Shown: in pieces, positions 1-10,688 of the stretch | How the letters are laid out: each line of letters begins with the position of its first letter | How positions within the stretch are numbered: position 1 is the stretch's first letter | NCBI GenBank assembly: GCA_025201365.1 | Contig: JAIXMF010000163.1 | Coordinates: forward strand, 1 to 28,699 | DNA length: 28,699 nucleotides | Reading direction: 5' to 3' | From: Syncephalis plumigaleata | Taxonomy: Eukaryota > Zoopagomycota > Zoopagomycetes > Zoopagales > Piptocephalidaceae | Translations under genes and position numbers: made by a program | Notes under the pieces: generated by a model | What the model saw: the letters and a program-made list of their open reading frames with translations, nothing else | Database searches by the model: none | Told to the model about the DNA's origin: nothing

Positions 1-1127
1 ACACGTAGGATGTTGCAGCAATGGTGGAATTATATGATTTAGTAGCGAATGCACCAGTACTTCTATCCAAGCAGCGCATGTACCCAAACGAACCAATGCA
101 TGCAACGTATCACTCAATTGATCTGAAATGTACAAGTGACTGTTAGGCTACGCTGCTCACTACGCTAATAATACCACATCTACCTGGTACTCGTGTGTCT
201 ACGAATATTTCGGGTTGCTCTTCCTCCGTCTTCACTTGGATCAGCTTGCTAAACGCCTCACCAACTTCCTCGGCCAAACTATCGCGCATTTGTTGAGCAT
301 GACTCTATCAGCAGTATTAGCCGCTATTAGCTCTTCTTCTTCCTCATTCTATACACAAACCTGACAAACTAAAAGAATATCCGCTTGACTAATATTCTTG
401 AGTTGTAACATTATCGAATCCTAAATACCAATTACTCAGTACTATTGGAACAATACCCTCTACTAACATGTAAATAATTACCATTGCTTCTATACTATCC
501 AAAGCGGTACAAAACTTTTGTGCTTCCCTAGCCATACGACATTGCTCTGTTTGCTCTTGGAACTGATAGCATTGTTAGGAAAAGAAGAATAAATAGATAC
601 AACAAGCATGCCACTAGCTTACTTTTGATAACAATTCTAATGTCTGAATAATAGCATCCTCTTGTACGATATCATGCTCTAGTTCAATTTGCTGCTGCAA
701 TGCATGTGCAAGTTCTTGCTTGACACCGGTCTATAACCACAAATAAGCAATGGTCAAAGTAATACGCGGTATGCTTGCTTTCCTTTACCTTTCCATCTAA
801 CGGCACGTCCAAACCACTAGCTTGCTCGAATAGTTGCGCCAATTCCTCACTTAGTCCAGTAGATGTACGCAATAGCTGATGTAATTCGCCAGCATTCTCT
901 TTCATCAAACTAACTAGTTGATCCTAGTGAACAGTAAAATTAACAAGATTACCTTCTACGTATTATATTGCTTAAACTACCGATGTCTCTCCTATTTCAA
1001 CGCTAATCTGGGCAATACAACTCAATAGCGAGGCACGGTCGGCATCTTGGCTCAAAGTCGTTTTGACCTGAGGAGGATCAAGCAAATGTGCTACAAATTG
1101 TTGTTGTAATTGCGTATTCGTTGGCAT
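1..1127 (-). CDS. ZW10: ZW10-like kinetochore/vesicle-tethering protein, N-terminal part (runs off left edge)
   Basis: Seven exons read on the minus strand: 981-1127, 789-923, 623-730, 482-562, 361-420, 184-304 and 1-122. The introns are 56-61 nt with GT-AG ends. The ATG at 1127 starts MPTNTQLQQQF; 258 residues are visible with no frame break. The protein is helical and rich in Leu, Gln and Glu, with a coiled-coil look. By recall it lines up with the ZW10 N-terminal domain: a VKQEL...LLSKFQEQTEQC stretch matches the human LKQQL...LKQLQEFSTAIEEY region, and LLNHIIPPLLQHP matches human LLKYILRPLASCP. ZW10 acts in the Rod-Zw10-Zwilch kinetochore complex and in the NRZ/Dsl1 tether for Golgi-to-ER vesicles. 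The C-terminal two thirds lie outside the window. The assignment rests on remembered alignment, so another tethering or coiled-coil protein is possible. It faces away from the inverted repeat. Confidence 0.7.
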
Positions 1128-1478
1128 GTCGACTATACTATTTGATCAATATCGGAGGAAAAGGTGATGTCATTGTTAAATGGCTATGCGATATCACTTA
1201 TTTTATTAAGCATCCTTTTATGTTGTTACTATCATCAGCATTTCAGCATAAACATTCCTCACATAATCCTAGACAATATCCATTTGTTCCAAGATATATT
1301 GCAAGAATCTAATAAACATGCATACCCATATACTAAAGTAATTGATTGTAAATAAAGAAGTGAATTGGAATTGGAGGTTAATATCGTTTCATATCGATAT
1401 GGACGGCTAAGATGATCTATTTAGGTATTAACACCATTGAAAAGGAAACTGACACGTAAATATGCAATAACAATTACA
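1128..1478. other. Intergenic: ZW10 5' flank up to the inverted-repeat edge
   Basis: There is no convincing coding exon on either strand. This AT-rich DNA lies between the ZW10 start codon and the outer edge of the left repeat arm, and should hold the ZW10 promoter. No clear TATA box was found. The sequence has no counterpart beyond the right arm, so the homology really ends near 1479. Confidence 0.6.
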
Positions 1479-2421
1479 ATAAACAATATAATAAACAAGC
1501 AGTAACTAGTATAATGACTGACATGTCACGAACGAGCGAGGAATGAGCAAGGAAGGGTGCATGAACACGTATGCCAGTTTATTTGAAGAAGCAGTGTATG
1601 CTTGCAGGTAGATAGAGTATGTAAATGGCAATAAACAAATAAAAATACAAATAAAAGCATGACGTAATGGTGGCATACAAACAGATGACGGAAAAGAGTG
1701 GTAAAAGTAAAAGGTACATATAACAACGAGAGCAGTAAATGCTTAAACATTGATAAATAAGCAGGACAGTGATAGAAAACAAAGGACTAGAACGAACAAT
1801 AAACAAGGCTTATTGGTATAGTAATAATAACGACAAGTGAGCATGTAGATAGCTTAGAGGAAGAGGAACACAAAGAGATAAATAAAGGTCATAGAGATAG
1901 TATGGCAGAATAGCTGCTATTGGGAAGGTGTATGCTAAAGTGAAAGAGGGAGTAAGTGAAATGCGAATGACACGAAGAAGACGCGTATTACTGAGAAAGT
2001 AAATAGGTAAATAACTAGCATATAGTCAAGAGGAAGTAGACGTGTGTTGTTTACTGACAAGTGGAATGTAGTTGATACAAAGAAGACAATAGCGGTAAAG
2101 AAGGGAAAGGGAAACAAGGGAAGCAGCTAGAATGCAGTTGACACAAAGAATACGCGTGCTGTGTAAAGAAGTAAATAACAAGGTGAATGAGCAATAGGTG
2201 GAATAGTGGATACATGCAGTGAGAAATGGGAATAGTGACAAGCATGTGTATGTAGTGGGATGAAGTAGAATGATGGAAATAAATTGGAATGAATAGAGAA
2301 AACAATAGTAGAATGAATGTAGTAGCAAGTATAGGAATGTTTGTATGCAGTAATTTAGATTGTTAATGACAATAGTAATACATTTATTGAACCGAATTGT
2401 ATGGTACGCTAATGATGACAT
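1479..2421 (-). other. Kinase 3' flank, pyrimidine-rich on the kinase-sense strand
   Basis: About 0.94 kb downstream of the kinase stop is strongly C+T-rich on the kinase-sense strand (A+G-rich on plus). It carries many variants of a CATTC/CTACTATT theme. The bias suppresses stops and creates open frames of 60-131 codons in several overlapping frames, with Phe/Leu/Ser/Cys-rich, membrane-like translations. None has an intron pattern or family resemblance, so I treat it as non-coding 3' flank or low-complexity DNA. Part of it (1899 to about 2276) is present a third time at 10689-11066. Confidence 0.6.
2383..2388 (-). terminator. Polyadenylation signal AATAAA of the left kinase gene
   Basis: A canonical AATAAA on the minus strand lies 34 nt past the kinase TAA, at the usual distance for 3'-end formation. 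It mirrors 16407-16412. Confidence 0.55.
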
Positions 2422-4770
2422 TTAAAGACACCGTTGTCGCTTTGCCGGTGGCTCAGACCGGTCGGATTGCAGGATGCTGTCAAGCTTGCGCTTCGCTTCC
2501 TGCGCAGATTTAAACCATGGATGCTGCAGAGCATCCATGACTGTCATGCGTCGGGCTGGATCGACCTGGAGAAGGCCATTAATAAAGCGTGTCGCTAAAC
2601 ATAATTGGTTACAATTAGTGGATTGTACTAGTGTAATCATAACAACTTACCTTCGTTCACGGGTTCATTAAAATTGACAATCTCAAATGGCGCTCGCTCA
2701 TTTAAAATTGTATAAAGGTACTCTCCACAGGTCCATTTATTCTTCTTCATCATGAATGGATGAATACCTATGACATACCAGGTTAGCTATCATTGATTTT
2801 AAGTAAAGATTAGCTTACCACTTAGCAAATAGTATGCCAGGATGCCTATACTCCACATATCGGCACTTTTGTTGAATCCGATGTGTGGGTTTTGAATATG
2901 GGCAACCTTCTCTTTGCCAGTGTCGCCTTGATTCGTGAAGACTTGAATAACGACGTTTACATCCGTGCCAGTCAAAAAAACTTCTGGTGCCATGTATGCT
3001 GGCGTACCAACAAGTCCCTGTATATAAATTTCTGGATCTAACATTCGTGACAATCCGAAATCTGCTAGGAGGGTATGCGTACACCCCTCGTCCTTGAAAA
3101 GGATGTTCTCCACCTATATCTGTGTCAGTATTTGTAATAAAGCAAGTAATCAAATGACTTACCTTGATATCTAGTAGTAATTGGATTACATTAACCAGGT
3201 TATCATTAATAAACATTGTTAGTTAATCATAAGCATAATTACTTACCCAGATGAGCAACGTTGGCCTTGTGCAAATCCTAATAGTATATGGTTAATATGG
3301 TTCTAGTATTAATTATGGTTATATTACTTACTTTAAGAGCCAGTAGAATTTGGCGAATAATTGCCTTGGCCTTGGCTACAGGGAGGGGTGCAGGGTTCTT
3401 GGCCAGGTAGTTAAAGAGACTACCTCCTTTGGCTAGCTCTGTGACAACAAACGTGCCGTAATCGTTTACGTTGAAGCTAATGGCACGTAGTGTATGTTGC
3501 TGGTGTCGAAATTGTCGCATTATACCCCACTCGTTTGCCAGCGTCATATCGTCGTTATTGGCTTGCTTGATTGCTGCTGCCTCTCCAGTAGTACAGGATA
3601 TCCCCTTGTACACTGTACCGAAGCCACCGCTAGATGCGCACGTTAGCTATTCATTATAGAATTTCCCTGTATTTAACTATTTGATCACCTACCTGCCGAG
3701 ACGCTCTGTAGTGTGATAGTAATCACCGAGCATCTGTATCGTGTTAGTAGTAATACTGTATATATTGTCTCCATTTACCTGTGTATAATAATAAATATGA
3801 GATGTTTTCTTTGGTTCTGCTTGTTCTAACGCGGTATATAGAAATTTGTCTATATATATTGTTAGCCCAAATCTATCAATGAAGTCGCCGTAACTTACAA
3901 TTATAAACGTCTATATTGATCGTGCCGACATTTTTAAATGTACTGTTTTCATTTTCCTCCTGATCGTTTACTACAGAAATGATTAGCATGAATATTTGAC
4001 CGCGCATACCAATAACTTACTAGTTAAGGCAGCAAGGCCTTCATTCTAATAAGCGATTAGTTAAACGTTCAATATATTTGAGCATAGAACTTACTGTGAT
4101 ATGAATCATACCATTCTCCTAATGAGCTGCAGGTTAGATTACACCCATCGTTTAATATGGTTATTGGCTTACCTCTGATATGTTAAAAACACATTCGTTA
4201 CCGCGAGGAAGTTTATAATCACTAATGTATCGCAATTAGTAAATAGATCAAGGTGACATAGTAGTGACTTACCAACCAGCTTCATTACCGAATGATAGCT
4301 TGCTGCCACGGTAAAGCAGCAATTCTATAGATAGGTTAGTTATTCTCGTCTGTGTCATTCAAACATAGCTTACCCTGCTTCTTATCTCCTTCTGGCGTTA
4401 TCCACCCTACTAGCTTCGTGCGGTTCTCCTGCTTCAGCTCGGGCCACTTAAAAGGCACATGAATAAATTTATTACGCTTTTTTTCTACACCTGAGCCACC
4501 ATCGCCAGCAGCTGATAGTTGCGCTGGCTTCGGTGATGGCTCCGCTGATTGGAGTGGCACCGATTCCGAGGCAGCAGCAGTAGCAGCAGTGATAGGAGCG
4601 AGAATATGAGTGGGGGTAGGAGAAGTGGTAGTAGCGGGGATAGGAGCAGAAGTAAAAGCGACAATAGGTACTCTTCCATTGTCAGCACCAGCGGTAATAG
4701 CTGGTATTATAATAGGTGCGGACTTTGACGCAGACACTACTATTGGAGCTGAATCGGCACCTTGTTTCAT
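2422..4770 (-). CDS. FHA-associated CHK2/Rad53/Cds1-type Ser/Thr kinase, left-arm copy
   Basis: Fourteen exons give 550 residues. Residues 1-100 are Ala/Pro/Ser/Thr-rich and probably disordered. Residues about 105-230 resemble an FHA beta-sandwich (LLLYRGSKLSFGNEAGCDY, then ISEENGMIHIT), but the usual phosphothreonine-binding Arg of the FGR motif is Asn. The kinase domain covers about 231-520: glycine loop GSGGFGTVYKG (243-253), AIK lysine 265, catalytic loop AHLDIKVEN (D354, N359), DFG 374-376, APE 398-400, and an enlarged loop before DMWSIG. LLQVDPARR and HPWF close the C-lobe. The tail ends in a basic PPAKRQR that could be a nuclear signal. These features fit the checkpoint kinases that act downstream of DNA damage. 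HLD replaces HRD, making it a non-RD kinase, but the residues needed for catalysis are present. No SQ/TQ cluster is seen. Every exon is identical to the right-arm copy. Confidence 0.85.
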
Positions 4771-4955
4771 TTTGAAAGCACAATTGTTGAGTATATCGCG
4801 GTAAGAGTATAGAAAGTAGGGGTAGAGCTGTATGAGACTTAAGTGAAAACTTGCGCGTAAACCTAGATTGAACTAGATAGTGGAGAGAACTGGAGGAGTA
4901 GCGGAATAAGAGGTTGTGCATAGCCCATTAGCTATTGTCGCCAACACTAGTGGCT

Positions 4956-4962
4956 TTATATA
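4956..4962 (-). promoter_or_regulatory. TATA box of the left kinase gene
   Basis: TATATAA on the minus strand lies about 190 nt upstream of the kinase ATG at 4770. It is the mirror of 13833-13839. If transcription starts about 30 nt downstream, the 5' leader is near 150-160 nt. Confidence 0.45.
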
Positions 4963-4975
4963 ACACAGCACATAG

Positions 4976-5503
4976 GTCATAAAACTGTAGCTTCAGCTTA
5001 TACCGCTACACTTCGTCCAGTACGCTTTGTACCTGGGAATATTTCAAACTCATACTGCGCAGAACTGAGCAGAACTAAACAGCTCCAACACTACAATAAT
5101 AACATGTTTTTACGATCTTTGCCAATACTTGACCGATTTCGACGCGGCAAGTTTGCTTGTATAGCTCGACACTTGGTAGAATACGCTGTACACATTTAAT
5201 GTAGATATCTTTATTCATGACACATTTACAGGGCGTAGAAGATATTGGTCGTCAAGGTAAACAAGCAAAGTGACTGCGCACTAGCATCGTCTTTATTTGG
5301 AAGGTGGTTTTGCTCTATGTAAGCAGCCACGATTTGCCTGATTATTGACAAAGCACTTCCGCACCGATACCGTTTACCAGGATTTTCATCCATCCATCTA
5401 TCTATCTTTTGCTAGCGTTATGACGTAGACAGTTCATCCCATTCTTTCGACGCTATTACTTCATGTCAATTCCCATATCGCAAGCTATCGTTTTCCTCAT
5501 TTC
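4976..5503. repeat. Single copy of the 0.53-kb unit that is duplicated in the right arm
   Basis: This is the reverse complement of the units at 12699-13236 and 13280-13819. The part nearer the kinase (up to about 5053) carries the variants of the outer right-arm unit. The part nearer the spacer (from about 5077) carries those of the inner unit, so the left copy is a mosaic. The switch lies in or near a 10-bp minisatellite (5054-5086) with one unit fewer than either right-arm copy. A CATC/TATC tetranucleotide stretch occupies about 5387-5417. Confidence 0.85.
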
Positions 5504-6210
5504 TATATTCACTTATCCAACACAACGCTTCCAAAAACGATTATCAAACAGCTATTCCATCTAGGTTACACAATCCTTACCAAAAAATTCTCACGCCGTT
5601 ATTCCACTTATGCACTGCAGTTACGTCACTACAACATCGCACTGCAACCTAGCTTAACCCTGTGCATGTCATTATCGTAAACTACTATTTACTCCTAGCC
5701 TATTGGAACTAACTGACTGCACACTGCATCCGTTACCTATCTCAACTGTCTACGTCTTTTGCGCTTTTTACTTCTCTTTCGTTTTCCACCATCATTCTGC
5801 TACTCTTTTCTTGTAATGACACTTTCTACGTAATACTGTCGTTTATATACATAGAATGAGTTATTCTTTATTATATTTGTTCGTATGGCGGTAATAATAA
5901 GTATGCTATTAGGTATTATATATTTGCGTTTTATTTGCTTGAAAGTACACATGCATGGGACATTGGTTGTTGGAACTACAGCAGAAAGTAGCAGCTACTT
6001 ACGCGTTGGGACTAGTGCCGAGTAGTTGAACGGGATAAGCATTGCGTTTGCAGTTCGCAGCGAGCGCTCCTACCCCAAATTCTTAAGTATGCTGCTATGG
6101 GCTGTAGTAATCCGCAATCAATGTAAGCGGTACTTGAGTGTTCTGGATAGTTGGAAGGGCTGATATACGAAGCTAAGTTCTGCTATTACAAGACCCTCAT
6201 TTATCGCGGT

Positions 6211-6304
6211 AGGTGGATGTTGTGTATGTCCGCTATTACGCAGATCGAAAGATTGCTCAATAGTATTCCGTGGGGAATTCTAGGACATACAACAGCATCC
6301 GCCT
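6211..6304 (+). other. Imperfect hairpin of about 94 nt
   Basis: The segment 6215-6231 (GGATGTTGTGTATGTCC) faces 6283-6300 (GGACATACAACAGCATCC). Flanking AGGT and CGCCT extend the stem to about 21 pairs with one bulge and a G-U or two, around a loop of roughly 50 nt. As RNA it could be a structured non-coding transcript or a precursor hairpin; as DNA, a relic of a small inverted-repeat element. No known RNA family was recognised. An exact copy lies at 11898-11991. Confidence 0.4.
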
Positions 6305-6525
6305 CGCTACCCTTTGCTACTAACCATTTTGATTAACTAGGTAGTTGTCTATTCATATTACGAGGATACACGCAATACGCAGCAGTAACCAGAAGGTAAG
6401 TAAATATAGCCACTCGTGTACACAACCAATACTAATAGCTGCCGTTTACTAATTATACTCTTTATTATTCGTTTACAACGCTATCAATCATTTAATTGCT
6501 ACTATTATAGTCTAGATATCGCAAT

Positions 6526-6641
6526 CATAGGAAGCATATTTGGGTTGCCTAAGCCAGCATTGTCTGGCTTAGGAGGGATAGGGGTAGCTTACTGGCCTAT
6601 GGCCGGTATTGCTTTGGGTGTACACAAATATGCTTCCTATG
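6526..6641 (+). other. 116-nt three-stem (cloverleaf-like) inverted-repeat structure
   Basis: A perfect 17-bp outer stem, CATAGGAAGCATATTTG (6526-6542) against CAAATATGCTTCCTATG (6625-6641), encloses two further perfect hairpins. These are CCTAAGCCAG/CTGGCTTAGG (6548-6557 and 6564-6573, 6-nt loop) and the near-palindrome ACTGGCCtatGGCCGGT (6591-6607). It could be a small terminal-inverted-repeat element, a structured RNA or a cruciform-forming site. It has no tRNA features (no A or B box). No family recognised. Confidence 0.6.
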
Positions 6642-7135
6642 CGGGTTTTCCTTTACTTAATAAACGTCTTATAACATAACTTTATTCACTGCTAATACAA
6701 GAGACGACATCCAGACAATATGTACTAATTTTCATTCTAAATGTCAACCAACTGATACTCAACAACAATAGCAATATACCGGGATAATCAACTATGCTAA
6801 TACTCACTGCCAACACTCATTGCCATCCATCATTGACATGTATCCACTAGCAACATGAATAAACATGAGTCATTTTGATCTATATTGACATGTCATTCCT
6901 ATATCCCTTCCTATCTCATTATTGCTTCATTACCTCCTACTTGCCAGATCAGCATTGTATTCTAGTCTACTCGTTCCTCTCTTTCATCCAGCATCAATCA
7001 TTCCATACACTCATTCCATTCTACTATTCCGGCATCTTCATCAGTAATGCAAGTCATTTATTCCATTCTACTACCATTATACACATAACAATAAAGACAA
7101 GCTGTCCATTGCTTCATACCATTTACTATGCTTAT

Positions 7136-7397
7136 ACTTGCGCAGGATGCATCATTATTTTCTATTATTTCGTAATAATCCAAATAATCATACATGTATT
7201 GGTACAAAGCAAGAACATCAAGTAAGTACGGCAATTCCGTTTATTAATTCATAATCATGTTACATAAATATAAATAATGGTATGGCCATTTATTGAATAA
7301 CCATGTGACGTAGATCATCATTACTCGTTCACGCTGTATGTAATTAATACAAAATACACTCTTATGTAGTTTACTAACTAATGGCATGTCATTTTAT
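7136..7397. other. Spacer between left arm and eIF5B stop
   Basis: AT-rich sequence with no gene. An AATAAA-type signal on the minus strand overlaps the eIF5B stop codon (7393-7398), so part of this stretch is the eIF5B 3' flank. Confidence 0.5.
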
Positions 7398-9818
7398 TTA
7401 TTGAATGTCCAGCGTCTTCTTTAGTTTAACAATCAATGCCCATTCCTCCTTGGACACATCGTTACGGAAGCTTCCTTAAGAATATCAATCGATTGACGAG
7501 ATATCTAATAGCATGACGATTAATACTCTAGTCATGCTATCCATTAGTACAACAATAGTCGTGTCGCGCTTACCTTGCTGTATAGTTCATTCTGTTCTGT
7601 AAAGTGACGGCCTACCATTTTCGGTGTTTCATAGACGGGACATTCAATCTTAACGGCAACACCCGCGGTAGCTTGTCCCTTCTTTACGAGGTCGACACTC
7701 TTGTGATTCTGCTCGATACTGGTCACCTTACCGAGTGTGATGATTTTTTTCTCCTTCGTCTCGGGATCCGTGTTAATCACGCAGATCGGTGTACCGGGAC
7801 GGAGACTACCCTCTACCACGTCGACACCCAAAACGATTGGATCACGCTTGTGGAATACACAACCGGGTACGATCTTTAATACGCAAGGGAAGACCGCTTC
7901 AGGTGCTTGATCCTTGCGTTTTTGTTCCATAATTTCCTAAATAACATAACACAATAAAATCATCTATATTAGTTCTTCATCATCGTTGCTAATCACTTGT
8001 TATGCTATGTGCACTAGTAGATTTACCTTATTGTATGCCATAAATTGATCGAATAGATGGTAGATGATATTGGCGGTAAATATAGATATGCCCATTTCAT
8101 CTGCCAACTCTTGCGCATCCCTGTCGACCTTGACATCAAAGCATAGCATTACTGCAAATTCCTTGGCTCGTTCCAACATGGTCGAGCAGCGAATAATGTC
8201 ACGCTTATGCACGGGACCAATATTAATACCGGACACGGGAATCTTTGATACTCGCAGGAATTCCAGCAATGCTTCCAGTGAACCGATAGTCGATGCTTGT
8301 ACACAAACACCGCGACCACTTTTATCGACCGACTTCAACAAGGTTTGCAGATCGGACATGACCTCGTCCATTAGATCGTCTTCATCGTCATCCGGACCAA
8401 CCACCATGAGACGGGGGCGGCAATGGTCTTATCTAGTTCTGGCGCGCAAATCTTAACACCCATGGCGGCTTTAATGGTCTTGTGATGCACGTAGGCCAAC
8501 TATCATCATTGTATATTTACAGGTAAGCTGATGCTACTAATCAAGACACTATTGCTTGTCTCCCTTACCTTAACTCGTAATTCCCTTAATGGTTGCGGTG
8601 TAAGCAGTGCTCGGACATTGGTGACGATAGGTCCGTGCAAGCCGCATACTACAATACGGTCACCTTCGTTCAACACGCCATTCGACAATACAACATCAAT
8701 GGTGGTGCCGAGGCCTTCTATCACCTTTACCTCCAATACTGTGCACTCCAGTTCCGACGAATACATTAGCTTGTCGTTCATACGCGTTTGAGTTAGTTGC
8801 ACCAGCAGGTTAAGTAGATCGGGGATACCCTCGCCTGTAATGGCTGAAGTTGGCACGAGCGACACATTACGGCCAAGATTCTTATTATCATAGTAAAGAC
8901 ACGAGTTGAGACCCTAATCGTATCGTATCGTATCGTATCGTAGAGGATAGAATGATTCATTAGTGTTACTTTTATAATAGCTGACGACTAGACTCACCTG
9001 TTCAGCGAATTCCAATATGACTTTTTGGTACAATCCTCAAATTCCCGTTGTGCATGTTGCTTTTGTTTACTAAGCGAGTCGCGGAACGCATTGTTCGGAA
9101 TTGGTTTCCAGTCGTAGACACAATCAATCTATACGAACGATATCGTTGCACATTATTATTAGTTGTTCCGTTTGTATATTCCTCGATGTGTACAAACCTT
9201 GTTTAGTGCAACAATAAATGGCGTTTTACGATCACGCAATAGACGTAATGACTCGAGTGTTTGTGGCTCTAAACTATGCTACATAATAATAGTGCAAATG
9301 AATGGATCAATCAGCTAATGTATTCATGTACTCCATTCGCGTTATCTCAATCTACTTACCACAATATCTACAACGAGAATGGCGATATTACACAGCGATG
9401 AACCACGAGATCGTAGACTAGTGAATGACTCGTGACCTGGCGTGTCGATGACCAATAGACCAGGCAGTTTGTATTCAATTCTGATGTCCTATTAATAAGC
9501 GAGCATTAATAACTACTGACTAGTGGATCGGTGGCAATATCGAATTACCTCGGGTAAGCATTCCGTCTTTTGCTTAACCGCATCAATTGGGAAGTAGGTG
9601 GCACCAATTTGTTGGATAATACCACCAGCTTCACCTTCTTGAACATTAGTTTGTCGGATCTATATGAAATAATGGTTAGCATTGGTAATAGCTAATCAAA
9701 TAATGCGCACCTTATCCAATAGCTTGGTTTTACCCGTATCTACGTGGCCAAGAATGCAGCAAATGGGCGAGCGAAGATCATCCTTTGATCAGGCAGCAAG
9801 TGCTTCCTTCATACGTTT
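7398..9818 (-). pseudogene. EIF5B: eIF5B (translation initiation factor IF2 family), 5'-truncated and frame-broken
   Basis: Exons on minus: 9711-9818, 9549-9659, 9360-9488, 9198-9278, 8998-9128, 8569-8913, 8027-8499, 7574-7936 and 7398-7504. They cover the GTPase domain to the C-terminus: G1 GHVDTGKT, switch [12 protein letters not shown]3 DTPGHE, G4 NKID, G5 TSA, then domains II-IV ([46 protein letters not shown]) and the ISRQSIDIL end. eIF5B is the GTPase that joins ribosomal subunits. The Lys/Glu-rich N-terminal region (hundreds of residues) is absent, and no candidate exon lies upstream. An in-frame TGA sits at 9789-9791, just before DDLRSPICC. Exons 8998-9128, 8027-8499 and 7398-7504 each lack one base. 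The conserved switch I Thr reads Ile. Introns are retained, so this is a DNA-level copy and not a retrocopy. Base-calling error could explain the frame breaks but not the missing N-terminus. Confidence 0.9.
8917..8943. repeat. ATCGT pentanucleotide microsatellite
   Basis: About five copies of ATCGT lie in the eIF5B intron between exons 8998-9128 and 8569-8913. Confidence 0.9.
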
Positions 9819-10688
9819 CTATCGTCGTAAACATAGATGGTAAGTCGATTCTACTCGGCAATGATGACGACGATGTGAACTAATATACAATCTATATATG
9901 CACTATTGCTAATGTATTCACTTGCTCAGTATCGCATACCATTGTATATTAATCATACGCCATATTGCAGTAAGAGCATCGTATGGCACAATTAGTATGC
10001 CGAGTTATTTCACATTAATAATAATGATATAGACCATATGCTACGGCGTAGCTAGTGTATCATTAATTATTGTCAGAATGTCAGCTTATGTCATTTAATT
10101 CCATAGTATGCGGCTAACGAACTTCAGTAGGACTATTATCGCCATTTGTTCGCATTTAGCTGTACGATATGCGTATGAGTAAGGAGTTGACAGACAGTTT
10201 ACAAAGATCAATGCATTAATGGAATACTTCATAGTACTACTAGTCAATGCGCGTCTTAGTAGGAATAATGATATAAGCAATAGAGCTGTTTAAATAGCAG
10301 ATTACACGCTTGTAGTCGGTTCATATGAATCACGCATCCTATCTGTGCAGAATAGTTTACCAACAGAGAATTCATAGTGCAATGACAACGATTGCTGACT
10401 CATTAATACCATCACATATACGCTATTTGAACTCACTGCCGAGTAGGATAATTTTATTGAATTACCTTCTAAATAAACAGCTGATCGTCAATAGACATGA
10501 ACACGGGAATGAGCAAAATATTGAATATGTATGCAATGGGTTGCGAATGAAGTAGAAAACAAAATAGGGCAGCAGTATTGAAATAAATAGACTAAGCTGA
10601 ATGAACAGAATAGAACAAGAGAAGATGAGTTAAGCCTGACGCTAAGCAAAAAGAATAACAGAGAGCAATAAACAAAGAATAGAACAAT
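9819..10688. other. Anonymous stretch where the eIF5B 5' exons would be expected
   Basis: No coding exon is recognised. I looked on the minus strand for the charged eIF5B N-terminus and did not find it. Open frames at 10095-10280 (minus) and 10325-10555 (plus) lack any family signal. From about 10545 to 10688 the plus strand becomes A+G-rich, resembling in style the kinase 3' flank. It may be a diverged continuation of the copy that follows. Confidence 0.5.

Larger units (their letters stand above)
1479..7135 (+). repeat. Left arm of a giant inverted repeat (about 5.66 kb)
   Basis: This arm is the reverse complement of 11067-17316. From 1479 to about 5050, position x pairs with 18,795-x; from about 5086 to 7135 it pairs with 18,202-x. 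The outer edge falls at ATAAACAAT (1479), facing ATTGTTTAT (ends 17316). The inner edge falls at ATGCTTAT (7128-7135), facing ATAAGCAT (starts 11067). All kinase exons, and the open frames read in either direction through 6151-6679, are identical in the two arms. Scattered substitutions appear near both ends. The arm contains the kinase gene, its flanks and two hairpin structures. Confidence 0.95.
5504..7135. other. Long non-coding 5' flank of the left kinase
   Basis: About 1.6 kb has no recognisable gene. Open frames at 6151-6336 and 6416-6679 have no intron-exon structure or family resemblance, and their strongest segments coincide with inverted repeats, so I do not call them coding. The first part (to about 5850) and the last part (6680-7135) are pyrimidine-rich on plus. 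The middle, 5870-6680, is compositionally balanced and holds two hairpin structures, listed separately. The whole block is repeated in inverse at 11067-12698. Confidence 0.55.

Noticed and set aside
2026-2421. A 131-codon open frame (minus), and its twin at 16374-16769, as a membrane protein gene
   Set aside because: It begins right after the kinase stop in pyrimidine-skewed DNA, overlaps other equally long frames, shows no family resemblance, and its third copy at 10689-11066 does not keep the frame beyond short pieces. The composition explains it.
5980-6090. A tRNA or 5S-like gene near the AGTTCGCAGCGAGCG segment
   Set aside because: No cloverleaf, no proper A and B boxes, no anticodon arm, and no match to remembered 5S or U6 sequence.
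6416-6679. An 87-codon open frame with a Gly/Ala-rich hydrophobic stretch (twin at 11523-11786) as a small protein
   Set aside because: The attractive stretch is exactly the three-stem inverted repeat, whose palindromic sequence forces the pattern. No related protein is known to me.
1479-7135. The arms as a single large DNA transposon or virus-like element with long terminal inverted repeats
   Set aside because: No transposase, integrase, capsid or polymerase coding was seen in arms or spacer, and no target-site duplication at 1479/17316. The content is host-type intron-rich genes.
8998-9128. Programmed ribosomal frameshifting at AAAAAG in eIF5B and at similar sites in methionine synthase
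   Set aside because: About ten sites with no common motif or following structure, and with both one-base-missing and other shifts. Base-calling error or decay is simpler.
9789-9791. TGA in eIF5B as selenocysteine or a reassigned codon
   Set aside because: The intact genes in the window use standard stops and show no in-frame TGA in coding exons. The position is not a selenoprotein site, and the gene has other damage.
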